NCBI GenBank assembly: GCA_011523655.1
Contig: WTGH01000051.1
Coordinates: 62,001-126,000, forward strand
Source: Rhodospirillaceae bacterium
GTDB lineage: Bacteria > Pseudomonadota > Alphaproteobacteria > Bin65
Direction: 5' to 3'
Length of the DNA: 64,000 nucleotides
This document shows positions 46,957 to 55,084 of the stretch, piece by piece. Below the pieces are notes generated by a model, which ran no database searches, was not told where the DNA came from, and was given only the letters and a program-made list of their open reading frames with translations. Both the position numbers and the translations under genes were made by a program. Each line of letters begins with the position of its first letter. Within the stretch, counting starts at the first letter, position 1.

Positions 46957-48036
46957 ATGGTGCATTTCAATCAGCGCGCGCAGGAGGTCAATCCGGCCAA
47001 GCTGGCCATGCTGTACAAGCGCCAGTTCGAGTTGTGCCGGGTCAAGGAAGGCGAGACCATCGCCTGTGTCTCGGACCTGTCGACCCGGCGCGAATATATC
47101 GAGGCCGCCTTCGCCGCGGCCGACGAGCTGGGCGCCGACATCTACGAAATGTGCGTCAACAGCATCCCGTCCTGGACGCGGGTCGGCGTCGGGACCATCG
47201 GCCGGTGCAAGGGCACGCTGGAGGCGGCCAAGGCGGCCGACATGATCGTCATCTTCCACGTCCCGCTGTTCACCCGATGGCTGAAGGACGTGACCGAGGG
47301 CGGCACACGGGTGCAGATGATCATCGATGCGCCCGACGATCTCGAACAGCTCATGGCGCCGAAGGGCCTGAAGGAGGCCTGCCTCTACGGCGACGCGCTC
47401 TACAGCAAGACGAAGACGGCCCGGGTGATCAGCGACGCCGGCACGGACCTCACTTGGGACTGCGGCGAATACCCGGTGATGACGCAGTACGGCTTTGCCG
47501 ACGAGCCGGGCCGGTTCGACCATTGGGGCGGCGGCCATATCCACACCTTCCCCAACGAGGGTTCGGCCAACGGCACCGTCGTGCTCGCGCCGGGCGACAT
47601 CGTGATCCTGCCCTACTGCCGCTATATCCAGGACGAGGTCCGCCTCACCGTCGAGAACGGCTATATCCGCAAGGTCGAGGGCGGGCTGGACGCCAGGCTG
47701 ATGCAGGACTGGCTGGACGACAACCGGGAAGACGAAAACGACATGGATCCCTATGCGATCTCGCATCTCGGTTGGGGCCTGAATCCGCAGGCGCTGTGGT
47801 ACGGCATCGCGCTGAACGGCGACGAGCCGGAGCGCAGCCGGGCCGCGGCGCGCACCTTCCCGGGCAACTTCCTGTTCTCGACCGGGCCGAACACCCAGGG
47901 CGGCGGCAAGCGCAACACCCGCGGCCACTACGACGTGCCGATGCGCGACTGCACGATGATGCTCGACAACAAGGTGATCATCGAGAAGGGCCGGATCGTC
48001 GATCCGGCGATGATCGTATCGCGGGAAATGCGCTAG
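46957..48036 (+). CDS. NicX-like ring-cleaving dioxygenase (2,5-dihydroxypyridine 5,6-dioxygenase family)
   Basis: 359 residues, ATG 46957 with GGAGGGAG in front. The M29-aminopeptidase-like fold of NicX is recognised from MIIDAPDDLEQLMAP, WDCGEYPVMTQYGF and the C-terminal metal site. The iron ligands known for Pseudomonas NicX (His265, His318, Asp320) have equivalents at His270 (AISHLGWGLNP), His324 and Asp326 (TRGHYDVPMRDCT). NicX opens dihydroxypyridine to N-formylmaleamate. Here the substrate is unproven, but the downstream molybdenum hydroxylase and formamidase-like hydrolase fit hydroxylation, ring opening and deformylation of an N-heteroaromatic. Confidence 0.82.
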   Translation: MVHFNQRAQEVNPAKLAMLYKRQFELCRVKEGETIACVSDLSTRREYIEAAFAAADELGADIYEMCVNSIPSWTRVGVGTIGRCKGTLEAAKAADMIVIFHVPLFTRWLKDVTEGGTRVQMIIDAPDDLEQLMAPKGLKEACLYGDALYSKTKTARVISDAGTDLTWDCGEYPVMTQYGFADEPGRFDHWGGGHIHTFPNEGSANGTVVLAPGDIVILPYCRYIQDEVRLTVENGYIRKVEGGLDARLMQDWLDDNREDENDMDPYAISHLGWGLNPQALWYGIALNGDEPERSRAAARTFPGNFLFSTGPNTQGGGKRNTRGHYDVPMRDCTMMLDNKVIIEKGRIVDPAMIVSREMR

Positions 48037-48063
48037 CCGGCGCGGCGCTTCCGCTTCGCGGCC

Positions 48064-48525
48064 ATGAAAATCGCCGACAGTTTCGTCGTCGCAGCGCCCG
48101 TGGAACGGACCTGGCGGGCGATCCGCGATCCGCAGGTCGTCGGCGCCTGCCTGCCCGGCTGCGAAGAGATCGAGGCCGTGTCGCCGACGCTCTACCGCGC
48201 CCGGATCGGCGTCAAGCTGGGGCCGATCGCGGCCGAATTCGCCGCCGAGGTCGAGGTGGTCGAGGAGGAGCCGCCCGTCAGGGTCGTCACCGTGACTCGG
48301 GGCGAGGAAGGCGGCCGTGCGAGCAACCTGCGCTCGGACAACATCCTGACCCTGGCGCCGGCGGATGACGGCGGAACGCGGGTATCCTATGAAGCGGACA
48401 TGACGGTTACTGGCCGGCTTGCCAAATTCGGTTTCGGGGTGATGAAGAAGAAGGCGCAGTCGCTGGCCTCGGAATTCGCCGGCAATCTCGAAGCCCGCGT
48501 CAACGAAGCGGCATCCGGCGGATAA
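48064..48525 (+). CDS. coxG: CoxG-like SRPBCC protein
   Basis: 153 residues. It begins MKIADSFVVAAPVERTWRAI followed by GACLPGCEEIEAVSPTLYRA, the CoxG pattern, and continues with RVGVKLGPIAAEF-like strands and a C-terminal helix. CoxG-like proteins recruit or mature molybdenum hydroxylases at the membrane. It starts 27 bp after the NicX-like gene and 6 bp before the FAD subunit gene, in one operon. The symbol is by family; carbon monoxide is not implied. Confidence 0.85.
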   Translation: MKIADSFVVAAPVERTWRAIRDPQVVGACLPGCEEIEAVSPTLYRARIGVKLGPIAAEFAAEVEVVEEEPPVRVVTVTRGEEGGRASNLRSDNILTLAPADDGGTRVSYEADMTVTGRLAKFGFGVMKKKAQSLASEFAGNLEARVNEAASGG

Positions 48526-48531
48526 GCGGCC

Positions 48532-49386
48532 ATGGAATTCGTCAGGCCTGACAGTATTGAAGCCACGGTCGCCGCCCTGCAGGCGGACGGCGCGGCCTGC
48601 CTCGCCGGCGGCGCGACCCTGGTGGCGATGATGAACGCGGACCTGGTCGCGCCGCACCGGCTGGTCTCCCTGCGCGACGTGGCCGCGCTGCGCGAGGCGG
48701 CCCGGCAACCCGACGGAACGGTCGTCGTCGGCGCCATGCGCCGCCATCGCGAGACGGCGGAGGAAACCGACCTGCGCGACGGCCAGCTTGTGCTGAGCGA
48801 GGCCGCGGCGCAAATCGCCAACCCGCCGGTCCGCAACATGGGCACCATCGGCGGCTCCTGCGCCTTCGCCGATCCGGCGGCCGATTATCCGCCGGCGCTG
48901 CTCGCTGCCGATGCGCGGTTCTCGCTGATCGGCGCCGAGGGCCGCCGCACCGTCCCGGCCGGCGATTTCTTTCTCGACTGGTACGAAACCGCGCTCGAAC
49001 CGGGCGAACTGATCGAGTCCGTCGTCCTGCCGCCGGCGCCGGCGCGAACGGTCGGCAGCTACACGAAACTGGCGCGGGTCGCCGGCGATTTCGCCATCGC
49101 TTCGGTCGCGCTGGTGCTCGGCATGGACGGCAGGGCCTGCATCCATCTGGCGGTTGCCGTCGGCGCGTGCGGCCCGGCGCCGGTGCGGCGGCGCGATGTC
49201 GAGGCAGACCTGATCGGCGGCGGCCTGGGCGATACCGAAATCCGCCGGCTGACCGATGCGCTGGCCGAAGCGTTCGACCCGGTCGACGATGTGCGCGCCA
49301 GCGCCGATTACCGCCGCCGGGTCGCGCCGCGGATGGTCCGGCAGGCCCTTGTCGAGGCGCAGCAAAGAATTTCGGAGACGCCATGA
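48532..49386 (+). CDS. Molybdenum hydroxylase FAD-binding subunit (medium chain)
   Basis: 284 residues. The FAD-binding signature of the xanthine dehydrogenase/CO dehydrogenase medium subunit is present: AACLAGGATLVAMMNADLV near residue 22 and NMGTIGGSCAFADPAADYPP near residue 102. SYTKLARVAGDFAIASVALV marks the C-terminal CO_deh_flav domain. The stop overlaps the start of the FeS subunit (ATGA at 49383-49386). It carries electrons from the 2Fe-2S centres to the final acceptor. Confidence 0.9.
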   Translation: MEFVRPDSIEATVAALQADGAACLAGGATLVAMMNADLVAPHRLVSLRDVAALREAARQPDGTVVVGAMRRHRETAEETDLRDGQLVLSEAAAQIANPPVRNMGTIGGSCAFADPAADYPPALLAADARFSLIGAEGRRTVPAGDFFLDWYETALEPGELIESVVLPPAPARTVGSYTKLARVAGDFAIASVALVLGMDGRACIHLAVAVGACGPAPVRRRDVEADLIGGGLGDTEIRRLTDALAEAFDPVDDVRASADYRRRVAPRMVRQALVEAQQRISETP

Positions 49387-49868
49387 CCGGCGAACCCGTC
49401 ACGCTCCGGGTCAACGGCGCCGAACGGCCGGTCGCGGCGGTGGCGCCGTGGACGACGCTGCTGACCGTCCTGCGCGACGAGTTCGGCCTCACCGGCGCGA
49501 AGCGCGGCTGCAACCAGGGCGTGTGCGGCGCCTGCACCGTGACGATCGACGGCGAGCCGGTGCGCAGCTGCCTGTCGCTGGCGCTCAACTGCGCGGACCG
49601 GGACATCGTGACCGTCGAAGGGCTGGTTCCGGCGGGGGCGCCGGCGGGCGCGCTGGCGCCGGTCCAGCAGGCCCTGGCGGAAGGCAACGCCGTACAATGC
49701 GGCTTCTGCACGCCCGGCATCCTGATCTCGGCCCATGCCCTGTTGCGCCGCAACGCGCCGCTGACCGTCGACGAGGTGCGGGCGGGCCTGTCCGGCAACC
49801 TGTGCCGCTGTTCCGGATACAAGAAGATCGTCGAAGCCGTCGTGAGCGCTTCGGAGGCACGGCCGTGA
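49383..49868 (+). CDS. Molybdenum hydroxylase 2Fe-2S subunit (small chain)
   Basis: 161 residues from ATG 49383. The plant-type ferredoxin cluster is GCNQGVCGACTVTIDGEP with a following Cys in VRSCLSLAL; the second, helical cluster is QCGFCTPGILIS with LCRCSGYKKIVEAV. All eight cysteines are present. It links the molybdenum subunit to the FAD subunit. It overlaps both neighbours by 4 bp (ATGA and GTGA), showing tight coupling. Confidence 0.92.
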   Translation: MTGEPVTLRVNGAERPVAAVAPWTTLLTVLRDEFGLTGAKRGCNQGVCGACTVTIDGEPVRSCLSLALNCADRDIVTVEGLVPAGAPAGALAPVQQALAEGNAVQCGFCTPGILISAHALLRRNAPLTVDEVRAGLSGNLCRCSGYKKIVEAVVSASEARP

Positions 49869-52192
49869 CCCCGCTCGATACGTCCGCAACCGGCGTCGGC
49901 GCCAGCCTGCCCCGGCTCGATGCCCGGGAGAAGGTGACGGGCCGGGCGCAGTATATCGCTGACATGGTCCGGCCCGGCATGCTGCACGCTGCGATCCACG
50001 CCAGCCCGCATGCCCATGCCCGCATCCGCGGATACGACACCGCCGAAGCTCAGGCGGTTCCGGGCGTCGCCTGCGTGCTGACCGGCGACGATTTCCCGGA
50101 CGGCCGCATGGGCGCCTTCATCAAGGACGAGCCCGCCATCGCCAAGGGCAAGGTGCGCTATCCGGGCGAGCCGGTCGCCGTCGTCGCCGCGGAGGACGAG
50201 GAGACGGCGCGCCGGGCGGCGGCGCTGATCCGGGTCGACTACGAGGACCTGCCGGTCGCCGCCACGCCGGAGGAAGCCGTGGCGCCGGATGCGCCGCTGA
50301 TCCACGAGGGGCTGGCGGACTATTTCAAGGTCTTCCCGGCCATCTGCGGCGGCAATGTCGCCTCGGAAACCGAGCTGTCGGAAGGCGATGTCGACGCCGC
50401 CTGGGCGGACTGCGACGTGATCGTGGAGGGCGACTTCGAGACGCCGGCCCAGGCCCATCTCTCCATCGAGCCGGTCGGCGCGCTGGCGGAAGTCGATGCC
50501 GAGGGCCGCGTGACCCTGTGGTCCGCCAACCAGTCGGTGTTCCGGGTCCAGGCCAATGTCTGCGAAGCGCTGCAACTGCCGATGTCGAAACTGCGCTGCC
50601 TGACACCCAAGGTCGGCGCCGGCTTCGGCAACAAGATGGAGCCGCACGTCCAGCCGCTCGTCGTGCAGCTGGCGCTGAAGACCGGCCGTCCGGTGAAGCT
50701 GATCCTCAACCGGACCGAGGATTTCGAGACGGTGCGCGCGCGCCACCCGTTCAAGATTCGCTGCAAGACCGGCGCGAAGAAGGACGGCACGCTGGTGGCG
50801 CGCGAACTGAGCGCCGTGCTGGATTGCGGCGCCTATGGCGACGACAGTCCCGGCGTGCTCGGCTACAGCCTGCTGATGAGCCGCGGGCCCTACCGCATCC
50901 CGCACTGCCGCGCCTCCGGCAAGCTGGTCTACACCAACCGCATGCGCTTCGGCGCGTTCCGCGGCTTCGGCAATCCCCAGGTCACCTTCGCCACCGAGAG
51001 CCAGATCGACGAGATCGCCGGCCGGCTCGGCATGGACCCGCTCGACCTGCGCATGAAGAACAGGATGCAGCCAGGCGACCGCTGGTTCGGCGGCGGCGAA
51101 GTCGCCTCGAACGGGCTGGCGGAGTGCATCGAGAAGGCGAAGGCGGCGGCAGGCTGGGCGCGGGGCCGGGCGCTGCCGGCGCCGCCGGGCAAACGACGCG
51201 CTCTGGGCGTCGCGGCCTGTGCCCATATCAGCGGCCTGCTGGCGACCGGCGCCATCGTGCGGCTGCTCGAGGACGGCTCGGTCGTGCTCAACACCGGCGC
51301 GGTCGATATCGGCCAGGGCTCCGACACGGTGCTGACCCAGATGTGCGCCTCGGCGCTGAAGGTTCCGGCAGACCGGGTGGCGATCGCCAGCCCGGATACC
51401 GACGGTTCGCCCTACAACTGGGGCACGACGGCGAGCCGGGTCACCTACACGACCGGGCGCTCCGTGGTCGCTGCGGCGGGCAAGGTGGCGGAGCAGATCA
51501 AGCGCCACGCGTCGGAGATTTTCGAATGCGCCGTCGAGGACCTGGAGCTGCGCGACGGCGGCCGGGTCGGCATCAAGGGCGTGCCGGACAAGGAACTGAG
51601 CTTCTTCGAAGTCTCCGGCCGGGCGCACTGGGCCGCCGGCGGTCCCATCGTCGGCACCGATACCTGGGTCTACAACCAGCCGAGCGTCGATCCGAAACGG
51701 GCCCTCGCCCGCGGCCTGCCGTTTCCGCAGATTGGGGTCTACAGCTTCGGCTGTATGATCGCGGCGGTCGAAATCGACGAGACGACCGGCAAGGCGGACG
51801 TCGTGGAAGTCTGGTCGGCGATGGATGTCGGCAAGGCGATCAATCCCGGCTCGGTCGAGGGGCAGATCGAGGGCGGCTTCGTCCAGGGCATGGGCTTTGC
51901 GCTGACCGAGGAGATGGTGTTCGACGGGCCGCGCCTCGCGAACCCGTCGATGATGGACTACAAGGCGCCGACCTCCCTCGACGCGCCGTTCGATATCCAT
52001 TCGATCATCGTCGAGGCCGCGGAACCGGGCGGGCCGTTCGGCGCCAAGGGGATCGGCGAGATCGGGCTGGTGCCGGTGCCGGCGGCGATCGCCAATGCGG
52101 TGGCGTCGGCGATCGGGACGCGGCTGCGCCGGCTGCCCCTGACGCCGGAGCGGGTGCTCGACGGCATGCTGGAGGACGGCGATGAGGATTGA
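49865..52192 (+). CDS. Molybdenum hydroxylase catalytic subunit (large chain)
   Basis: 775 residues from GTG 49865. Aldehyde oxidase/xanthine dehydrogenase large-subunit fold: LPRLDAREKVTGRAQYIAD at the start, KVGAGFGNKMEPHVQPLVV and MRFGAFRGFGNPQVTFATES for molybdopterin contacts, LNTGAVDIGQGSDTVLTQM, and the catalytic glutamate in GAKGIGEIGLVPVPAA. The CO dehydrogenase active-site loop (AYxCSFR) is not present; FGAFRGFGN is found instead, so this is a hydroxylase of another substrate, plausibly an N-heteroaromatic as in nicotinate or isoquinoline hydroxylases. It is coupled to the FeS gene upstream and the hydrolase downstream. Confidence 0.9.
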   Translation: MTPLDTSATGVGASLPRLDAREKVTGRAQYIADMVRPGMLHAAIHASPHAHARIRGYDTAEAQAVPGVACVLTGDDFPDGRMGAFIKDEPAIAKGKVRYPGEPVAVVAAEDEETARRAAALIRVDYEDLPVAATPEEAVAPDAPLIHEGLADYFKVFPAICGGNVASETELSEGDVDAAWADCDVIVEGDFETPAQAHLSIEPVGALAEVDAEGRVTLWSANQSVFRVQANVCEALQLPMSKLRCLTPKVGAGFGNKMEPHVQPLVVQLALKTGRPVKLILNRTEDFETVRARHPFKIRCKTGAKKDGTLVARELSAVLDCGAYGDDSPGVLGYSLLMSRGPYRIPHCRASGKLVYTNRMRFGAFRGFGNPQVTFATESQIDEIAGRLGMDPLDLRMKNRMQPGDRWFGGGEVASNGLAECIEKAKAAAGWARGRALPAPPGKRRALGVAACAHISGLLATGAIVRLLEDGSVVLNTGAVDIGQGSDTVLTQMCASALKVPADRVAIASPDTDGSPYNWGTTASRVTYTTGRSVVAAAGKVAEQIKRHASEIFECAVEDLELRDGGRVGIKGVPDKELSFFEVSGRAHWAAGGPIVGTDTWVYNQPSVDPKRALARGLPFPQIGVYSFGCMIAAVEIDETTGKADVVEVWSAMDVGKAINPGSVEGQIEGGFVQGMGFALTEEMVFDGPRLANPSMMDYKAPTSLDAPFDIHSIIVEAAEPGGPFGAKGIGEIGLVPVPAAIANAVASAIGTRLRRLPLTPERVLDGMLEDGDED

Positions 52193-53009
52193 GGACTATC
52201 CCCCGCAGGAACCGCTCTCCGATTTCGCCCGGCCCTATCACGAAGAGGTGCTGCGCCGTGCCGGGGGCGTCGATTACGAAGAATTCCGCTACGGCGCAAA
52301 CCCCTACCAGAGCGTGCTGGTGGCGCAGGCCGCCGACCCGGCCGGCGACGTGCTCGCCTTCATCCACGGCGGCGGCTGGACCAACGGCTACAAGGAATGG
52401 ATGGCCTTCATGGCGCCGGCGCTCAACGCGCGCGGCGTGACCTTCGCCTCGATCGGCTACCGCCTCGCCCCCGGCACCCTGTTCCCCGACGGCTTCCACG
52501 ACGTGCTCGACGGCTTTGCAGCGCTGCGCGGCCGGATCGGCGGTGTCGGCGGCGATCCCGGCCGGATGTTCGTCGGCGGTCATTCGGCGGGCGGCCACTA
52601 CAGTGCGCTGATGGCGGTGACGGACGGATGGCAGGCGGCGCGCGGCCTGCCGCCGGATGCCGTGCGCGGCTGTCTGCCGGTCTCCGGCGTGTTCGATTTC
52701 CGGCCCGGCAACGGCATGTCGGTGCGTCCGCGCTTTCTCGGCCCTGAGGATTCGGGCGCCGAGACACCGGCGAGCCCGGTCGCCAATATCGCCCGCACGC
52801 CGCCTTTCCTGCTGGCCTGGGGCAGCGCGGACTTCCCGCATTTGCGCACCCAGGGGCAGGCGATGGCCGATGCCCTCGAAGCGGCCGGCGGCAGCGTCGA
52901 GACCATGATCCTCGACGGCTGCGACCATCTGGAGGCCAGCCTCGAAACCGGCAACCCGGACGGTCCGTGGGCCCCGCGCGCCGCGGCCTGGATGAGGGAG
53001 CAGGGGTAG
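52182..53009 (+). CDS. Alpha/beta hydrolase, formamidase-like
   Basis: 275 residues; ATG 52182 overlaps the end of the large-subunit gene by 11 bp. The oxyanion motif AFIHGGGWTNGYKEW and nucleophile GGHSAGGHYSALM resemble kynurenine formamidase and BD-FAE esterases; FLLAWGSADFPHL and LDGCDHLEASLE provide acid and base. In nicotinate degradation NicX is followed by a deformylase of the alpha/beta hydrolase fold (NicD), so deformylation of a ring-opened N-formyl amide is a reasonable role here, by context only. Confidence 0.84.
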   Translation: MRIEDYPPQEPLSDFARPYHEEVLRRAGGVDYEEFRYGANPYQSVLVAQAADPAGDVLAFIHGGGWTNGYKEWMAFMAPALNARGVTFASIGYRLAPGTLFPDGFHDVLDGFAALRGRIGGVGGDPGRMFVGGHSAGGHYSALMAVTDGWQAARGLPPDAVRGCLPVSGVFDFRPGNGMSVRPRFLGPEDSGAETPASPVANIARTPPFLLAWGSADFPHLRTQGQAMADALEAAGGSVETMILDGCDHLEASLETGNPDGPWAPRAAAWMREQG

Positions 53010-53060
53010 AGCCGGGACTATCGAGACCGGCGTTTGAAGGTGGCGAAGAATCCCCCGATT

Positions 53061-53190
53061 CCTCCCCCTCTTCAGAGGGGGAGGTCAGGTGGGGGTGTAT
53101 TTCGCCAGACCCGCAGCGCCACCGGACTCCAGACCTGAAGGCTTGACGGCACCCCCATCCCCTTCGCTGCGCTCAGGGCCTCCCCCTCAG
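53061..53190. repeat. Inverted-repeat unit 3 (L-R), about 130 bp
   Basis: Left arm CCTCCCCCTCTTCAGAGGGG with AGGTGGGGGTG, right arm ACGGCACCCCCATCC with CTTCGCTGCGCTCAGGGCC and TCCCCCTC. The roughly 50-bp interior differs from that of unit 1. Same family as the units flanking the DUF559 gene. Confidence 0.7.
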
Positions 53191-53672
53191 ATAGAGTATT
53201 CCCCTGCGAAAAGCCGTGAGCCGGGCCTGTTTCCAAAATTATTTCCCTTTCTTCGATAATATTCCTTGACACGGTCGATCCCGCGCCCTATATCGGCCCT
53301 GTCAACGCCTGAAGTGCGCCTGCCGCGGCCGGCCGACGCCCCTCCTGAAACGAAGCAAACGAAGAAACCGGCGGAGGACCGTGCAGGACCGTTCCGCCCG
53401 TCCCGCTTTCCGGCCCGCCGCTGATCGGCCATCCGATCCGCCATCCGATGCGCCGCCCCATGCGCCAACGGGCCTGACAGCCGGACCCCGTCCGGTTCGA
53501 CCCTCCGATTCCGCCGGGCCATCGCGCCCCGATCCTGCCCGGCGGTGCCGCCGCCGGTGTCGAGAAGCGCTCCCGTTCGGCCGGGAGGCTGGAAAATTTC
53601 CTATCGAGATTGATTTTGCGCATTTCCGAAAGACGTCTTTTCAACGATTCCAAAGGGTTAGGGCTGCCGGGT

Positions 53673-53707
53673 GCAAAAAAACATATTATTTAGAACGGTC
53701 TGTCTAA
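53673..53707 (+). promoter_or_regulatory. Operator-like 35-nt element, copy B
   Basis: GC plus A7, then CATATTATTTAG and AACGGTCTGTCTAA. The inverted arms TTAGA and TCTAA are eight bases apart, like TetR-family operators. It matches copy A at 13957-13991 at 29 of 35 positions. The only feature downstream is the stem-loop at 53746-53769. Confidence 0.45.
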
Positions 53708-53745
53708 TACCAAAAACAGAGCAATTTCAAAGACTTAGGGACATT

Positions 53746-53769
53746 GATTTTGAACATTTATTCAAAATC
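53746..53769 (+). terminator. AT-rich stem-loop (possible end of a short transcript)
   Basis: A perfect 9-bp stem, GATTTTGAA and TTCAAAATC, with loop CATTTA, followed at once by a smaller GGCCG/CGGCC hairpin. It is not followed by a clear U-tract. It might end a short RNA begun near 53700 or be a remnant. Confidence 0.3.
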
Positions 53770-53820
53770 CGGCCGTTTTCCGGCCTCCAGCCCGTCCGGC
53801 GCACCCTTTCGCCGAGGAAT

Positions 53821-53840
53821 CCCCTGAAGAGGGGGAAGGA
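53821..53840. repeat. Right-arm fragment of the inverted-repeat family
   Basis: CCCCTGAAGAGGGGGAAGGA matches the outer end of the right arm of the units at 24485-24613 and 24991-25133. No left arm is near; it is a solo fragment just before the oxidoreductase gene end. Confidence 0.55.
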
Positions 53841-53862
53841 ATTATCTGATTCTTGTTGATAT

Positions 53863-54849
53863 TCACGAATGCCGAACTTCGCGCCACATACCATCCGCGG
53901 CGGCCGAGGCGGCCAGCGCTTCCATGACGGCGACGTTGGAAATTGCCTCCTCCGGCGTCACGGCGACATTGCCTTCGCCGCGAATCGCCGCCGCGAAACG
54001 GGCGAGCTGTTCGGCCACCGTATCGACCGGTTCGACGGGCAGCGCTTCGATCGTCCCATCCATGCGAAGGTGGGTCAGGCGCGCGAAGTCGTCGCTTGCG
54101 GTGCAGATCCCGTTCGTGGTGCAGACCCGCAACCAGGCGTCGAGCGAGGTCGCGAACAGGCTGGTAAGAGTGGCGGTCAGGCCCGAGTCGAATTCGAGCA
54201 GCGCGGTCGTGGCATCGTCGATATCCACCGGCGCGGCGGCCCGGCGCGCCAGGCAACTGACCCGGGCAACCGGGCCGAACAGCCACTGCATCGTATCGAC
54301 GATGTGCAGCCCCATGGAGGCCATCCCGCCGCCGGGCGCTTCCGCGCGCTGCGCCCGCCACATGTCCGGCCGGTAGGCGAGAGCGCTCGGGCTGGAGAAA
54401 TGGCCCTCGAGATGGAGGATCGTTCCGAAAGCCCCTTCCTCAAGCAGGCCGCGCAGCCGGGTCGCCGCGCCGCTCAACCGCCGGTTGTGCCCGACGGCGA
54501 GCACGACGCCGGCGTCGCGGCAGGCCGCGGCCGCCGGCCGGCCGCTCGCCGCGGTAAGCGTGAACGGCTTCTCGACGAAGACATGCCTGCCGGCCCGGGC
54601 CGCGGCGACGACCTGTTCGGCGTGCAGCGAATGCGGCGTGGCGATCAGCACGGCGTCGACCGCAGGATCGGCCAGCGCGTCGGCAAAATCCGGACCGGCG
54701 GCGCAGCCGAAGTCCTGCGCGAAGGACGTGCGCTCCCCGGCGTCGGGCGAGACGCCGGCGACAAGATCGAGGCCGGGGACATGGCTGGCCGCGCGCGCCA
54801 GTTCGCGGCCCCACCAGCCCAGCCCGATAACGGCAACCCCGATTTCCAC
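53863..54849 (-). CDS. Gfo/Idh/MocA-family oxidoreductase
   Basis: 328 residues from GTG 54849, preceded by GGGGGGAGAAA. The Rossmann domain reads IGVAVIGLGWWGRELARAAS, the conserved Glu-Lys-Pro is in GRHVFVEKPFTLTA near residue 98, and the C-terminal domain has GGGMASMGLHIVDTMQWLFG with the catalytic Asp/His region. Family members oxidise or reduce sugars, inositols and related compounds with NAD(P). Five 12-bp tandem repeats lie in its leader. It is divergent from the ABC transporter operon and may share the TetR-controlled region. Confidence 0.85.
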   Translation of the reverse strand: MEIGVAVIGLGWWGRELARAASHVPGLDLVAGVSPDAGERTSFAQDFGCAAGPDFADALADPAVDAVLIATPHSLHAEQVVAAARAGRHVFVEKPFTLTAASGRPAAAACRDAGVVLAVGHNRRLSGAATRLRGLLEEGAFGTILHLEGHFSSPSALAYRPDMWRAQRAEAPGGGMASMGLHIVDTMQWLFGPVARVSCLARRAAAPVDIDDATTALLEFDSGLTATLTSLFATSLDAWLRVCTTNGICTASDDFARLTHLRMDGTIEALPVEPVDTVAEQLARFAAAIRGEGNVAVTPEEAISNVAVMEALAASAAADGMWREVRHS

Positions 54850-54863
54850 GGCTTTCTCCCCCC

Positions 54864-54923
54864 GGCCCGTTTCCCGGCCCGTTTCCCGGCCCGTTTCCCG
54901 GTCCGTTTCCCGGTCCGTTTCCC
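54864..54923. repeat. Five tandem copies of a 12-bp unit
   Basis: GGCCCGTTTCCC three times, then GGTCCGTTTCCC twice, directly ahead of the oxidoreductase GTG (minus strand). The unit is a multiple of three and is open in all of the frames checked, but it lies upstream of the likely start. A slippage-prone leader is possible. Confidence 0.85.
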
Positions 54924-54964
54924 GGCGCCCGGCCGGTGTATCACGGCTGCCGGCGCCGGGTGAA

Positions 54965-54993
54965 TTCAATAAAAGAACGCTGTTCGGTATTGA
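54965..54993 (+). promoter_or_regulatory. Promoter with TetR operator for the ABC transporter operon
   Basis: -35-like TTCAAT (54965-54970), a 17-bp spacer AAAAGAACGCTGTTCGG, and -10-like TATTGA (54988-54993), pointing at the binding-protein gene 92 bp downstream. The spacer carries the same GAACGCTGTTC operator, in the same position, as the promoter of the TetR gene at 46817. Confidence 0.65.
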
Positions 54994-55084
54994 CCGCGGG
55001 CGCAGAACCCGGTGAAGTGCGAACGGAGCGCTCTCCGGCCGCCTATCCCCCGGCGGCCGGACCAGAAACGGGAGGATTGCGCAT

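Larger units (their letters stand above)
53010..53862. other. AT-rich, repeat-bearing intergenic region, no supported gene
   Basis: This 853-bp gap holds an inverted-repeat unit (53061-53190), an operator-like element (53673-53707), an AT-rich stem-loop (53746-53769) and a right-arm fragment of the inverted repeat (53821-53840). Open frames across it have no ribosome sites or family resemblance. The stretch around 53580-53770 is visibly AT-rich compared with its surroundings. Confidence 0.6.

Noticed and set aside
46162..49365. A 1067-codon open frame on the minus strand
   Set aside because: Shadow of the NicX-like, CoxG and FAD-subunit genes; no family resemblance until it enters an alternative frame.
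48064..52192. Aerobic carbon monoxide dehydrogenase
   Set aside because: The gene order resembles cox genes, but the large subunit lacks the AYxCSFR active-site loop, and the NicX-like neighbour points elsewhere.
53187..53653. Overlapping minus-strand frames in the intergenic gap
   Set aside because: Low-complexity, no ribosome site, no recognisable domain, and overlaps repeat and AT-rich intergenic sequence.
54864..54923. CRISPR array
   Set aside because: The 12-bp units are contiguous without spacers; it is a simple tandem repeat. No other regularly spaced repeats were found.
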